The notes under the pieces are model-generated. The model saw only the letters and a program-made list of their open reading frames with translations. It was not told the DNA's origin and ran no database searches. A DNA stretch of 64,000 nt from Apricaphanius iberus (Eukaryota > Chordata > Actinopteri > Cyprinodontiformes > Aphaniidae). Every line of letters starts with the position of its first letter. Within the stretch, counting starts at the first letter, position 1. The stretch covers positions 558,001 through 622,000 of the forward strand of contig JAPXFQ010000899.1 of NCBI GenBank assembly GCA_028564705.1. The letters run 5' to 3'. This document shows positions 63,240-64,000 of the stretch, piece by piece. Position numbers and translations under genes: made by a program.

Positions 63240-64000
63240 GAAAACTCCTCGAGTCCTCTTTGATTGTCTCGCTGAGATAAAAACTTGGCTTTCACTAAAT
63301 TTTTTAACTTTAAACGAGAACAAAAAACAGAGCTACTCTGGTTTGGCAAACAATGCTCTCCTTACCTTTCTACTGATACTCTCAGTGTTCTATCTGCCCA
63401 TATCCACCCTATAGTCAGAAATCTTGGCGTCCTCATTGACTGTGGTTTTAAATTAGATAAACAGATTAGTGCAGTTATCAAGTCCAGCTTTTATCAACTT
63501 AGAATCGTTGCCAAGACAAAACCATGCCTTCCAGCTAAGGACCTTGAAAAAGTTGTCCATGGTTTTATAACCTCTCGCCTGGACTACTGCAATTCTCTAT
63601 TTAGGTCTCGATCAATCCTTAATTCACAGATTAAAAGTGGTCCAGAACACGGCAGCTCGTCTTTTAACTGGTGGTAGGAAACATGAACACACAACTCCTA
63701 TTTTAAGATCTCTTCACTGGCTTCCAGTCAGTTTTCGTATCCATTTTAAAATTTTGTTGCTGACTTTTAAGGCTTTATCTGGGTTGGCTCCATCCTATCT
63801 CTTTGATCTTCTTCACTCCTATACCCCTCCGAGGACTCTTAGATCAACTAGTCAGTTTTTATTGGATGTCCCAAAATCCAGGCTAAAACGAAAAGGGGAT
63901 CGCCTTTTGCTGCCCCCAAATTATGGAATACATTACAACTAACCGTTCTTTCTGCCCAGTCTGTTCAGGAGTTTAAATCTCAGTTAAAAAAAAACATATC
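63240..64000 (+). pseudogene. L2-type LINE reverse transcriptase region, runs off the window
   Basis: Frames carry LFDCLAEIKTWLSLNFLTLN, VRNLGVLIDCGFKLDKQISA, SRLDYCNSLF, NTAARLLTGGRKHEHTTPIL, RSLHWLPVSFRIHFKILLLT and ALSGLAPSYLFDLL, the ORF2 C-terminal half of fish L2-clade LINEs. At least two frameshifts, so not functional. It is a different subfamily from the LINE at 14970. The 3' end lies beyond 64000. Confidence 0.8.

Noticed and set aside
61054..64000. ppm1l exon 1
   Set aside because: No DGHGG, RRDHMEDR or transmembrane-anchor coding sequence was found on the minus strand; the exon must be beyond the window.

Overview
This is a vertebrate nuclear window, almost certainly from a ray-finned fish. 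The evidence is short exons with GT/AG borders in kilobase introns, protein sequences close to vertebrate orthologues, and dense repeats of types common in teleosts (Tc1/mariner, hAT and PIF/Harbinger elements with their miniature derivatives, CR1/L2-type LINEs, a tRNA-type SINE, microsatellites). I see no bacterial, phage or viral gene, and no CRISPR array.

Three host genes lie on the minus strand. From high to low coordinate they are ppm1l (44642-61053, 5' end beyond the window), arl14 (38310-39967) and kpna4 (8311-33040). KPNA4-ARL14-PPM1L are also neighbours on human chromosome 3q, so this is a conserved syntenic block. kpna4 could be assembled completely: 17 coding exons, all phases closing, 516 codons plus stop, encoding importin alpha-3 (nuclear import adaptor). 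arl14 has two coding exons and encodes a 207-residue ARF-like small GTPase. ppm1l contributes its last three coding exons (PP2C-type Ser/Thr phosphatase); the exon with the membrane anchor and the DGHGG metal motif is not in the window. The three proteins do not form a pathway.

Layout: 1-6075 downstream flank of kpna4 with a SINE, hAT remnants and a decayed Tc1 copy; 6076-8310 kpna4 3' UTR; 8311-33040 kpna4 exons, with intron 11 (12222-20274) the most heavily invaded; 32690-33300 CpG-rich kpna4 promoter; 33300-38309 intergenic, with a TTAA-ended element carrying a Harbinger insertion; 38310-39967 arl14; 39968-44641 intergenic plus ppm1l 3' UTR, with a 1.7 kb Tc1 element; 44642-61053 ppm1l exons 4 to 2 with Tc1, hAT and composite insertions in the introns; 61054-64000 ppm1l intron 1 with a third Harbinger copy and a LINE running off the edge.

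I found no new gene system. The notable content is transposon archaeology at base resolution: a Tc1 element inserted at the centre TA of a 68-bp near-perfect palindrome, three Harbinger derivatives sharing the same two stop codons in a captured transposase fragment, one of them in a LINE reading frame at an exactly recoverable site, a hAT element nested in a long-terminal-repeat element, a SINE fragment with a 14-bp target duplication in a Tc1 transposase, and a hAT MITE in the B box of a SINE. Two host-protein differences deserve checking: a shortened importin alpha-3 acidic tail and a 12-residue charged expansion in the PPM1L catalytic domain. Family names and human comparisons are from memory; no database search was run.
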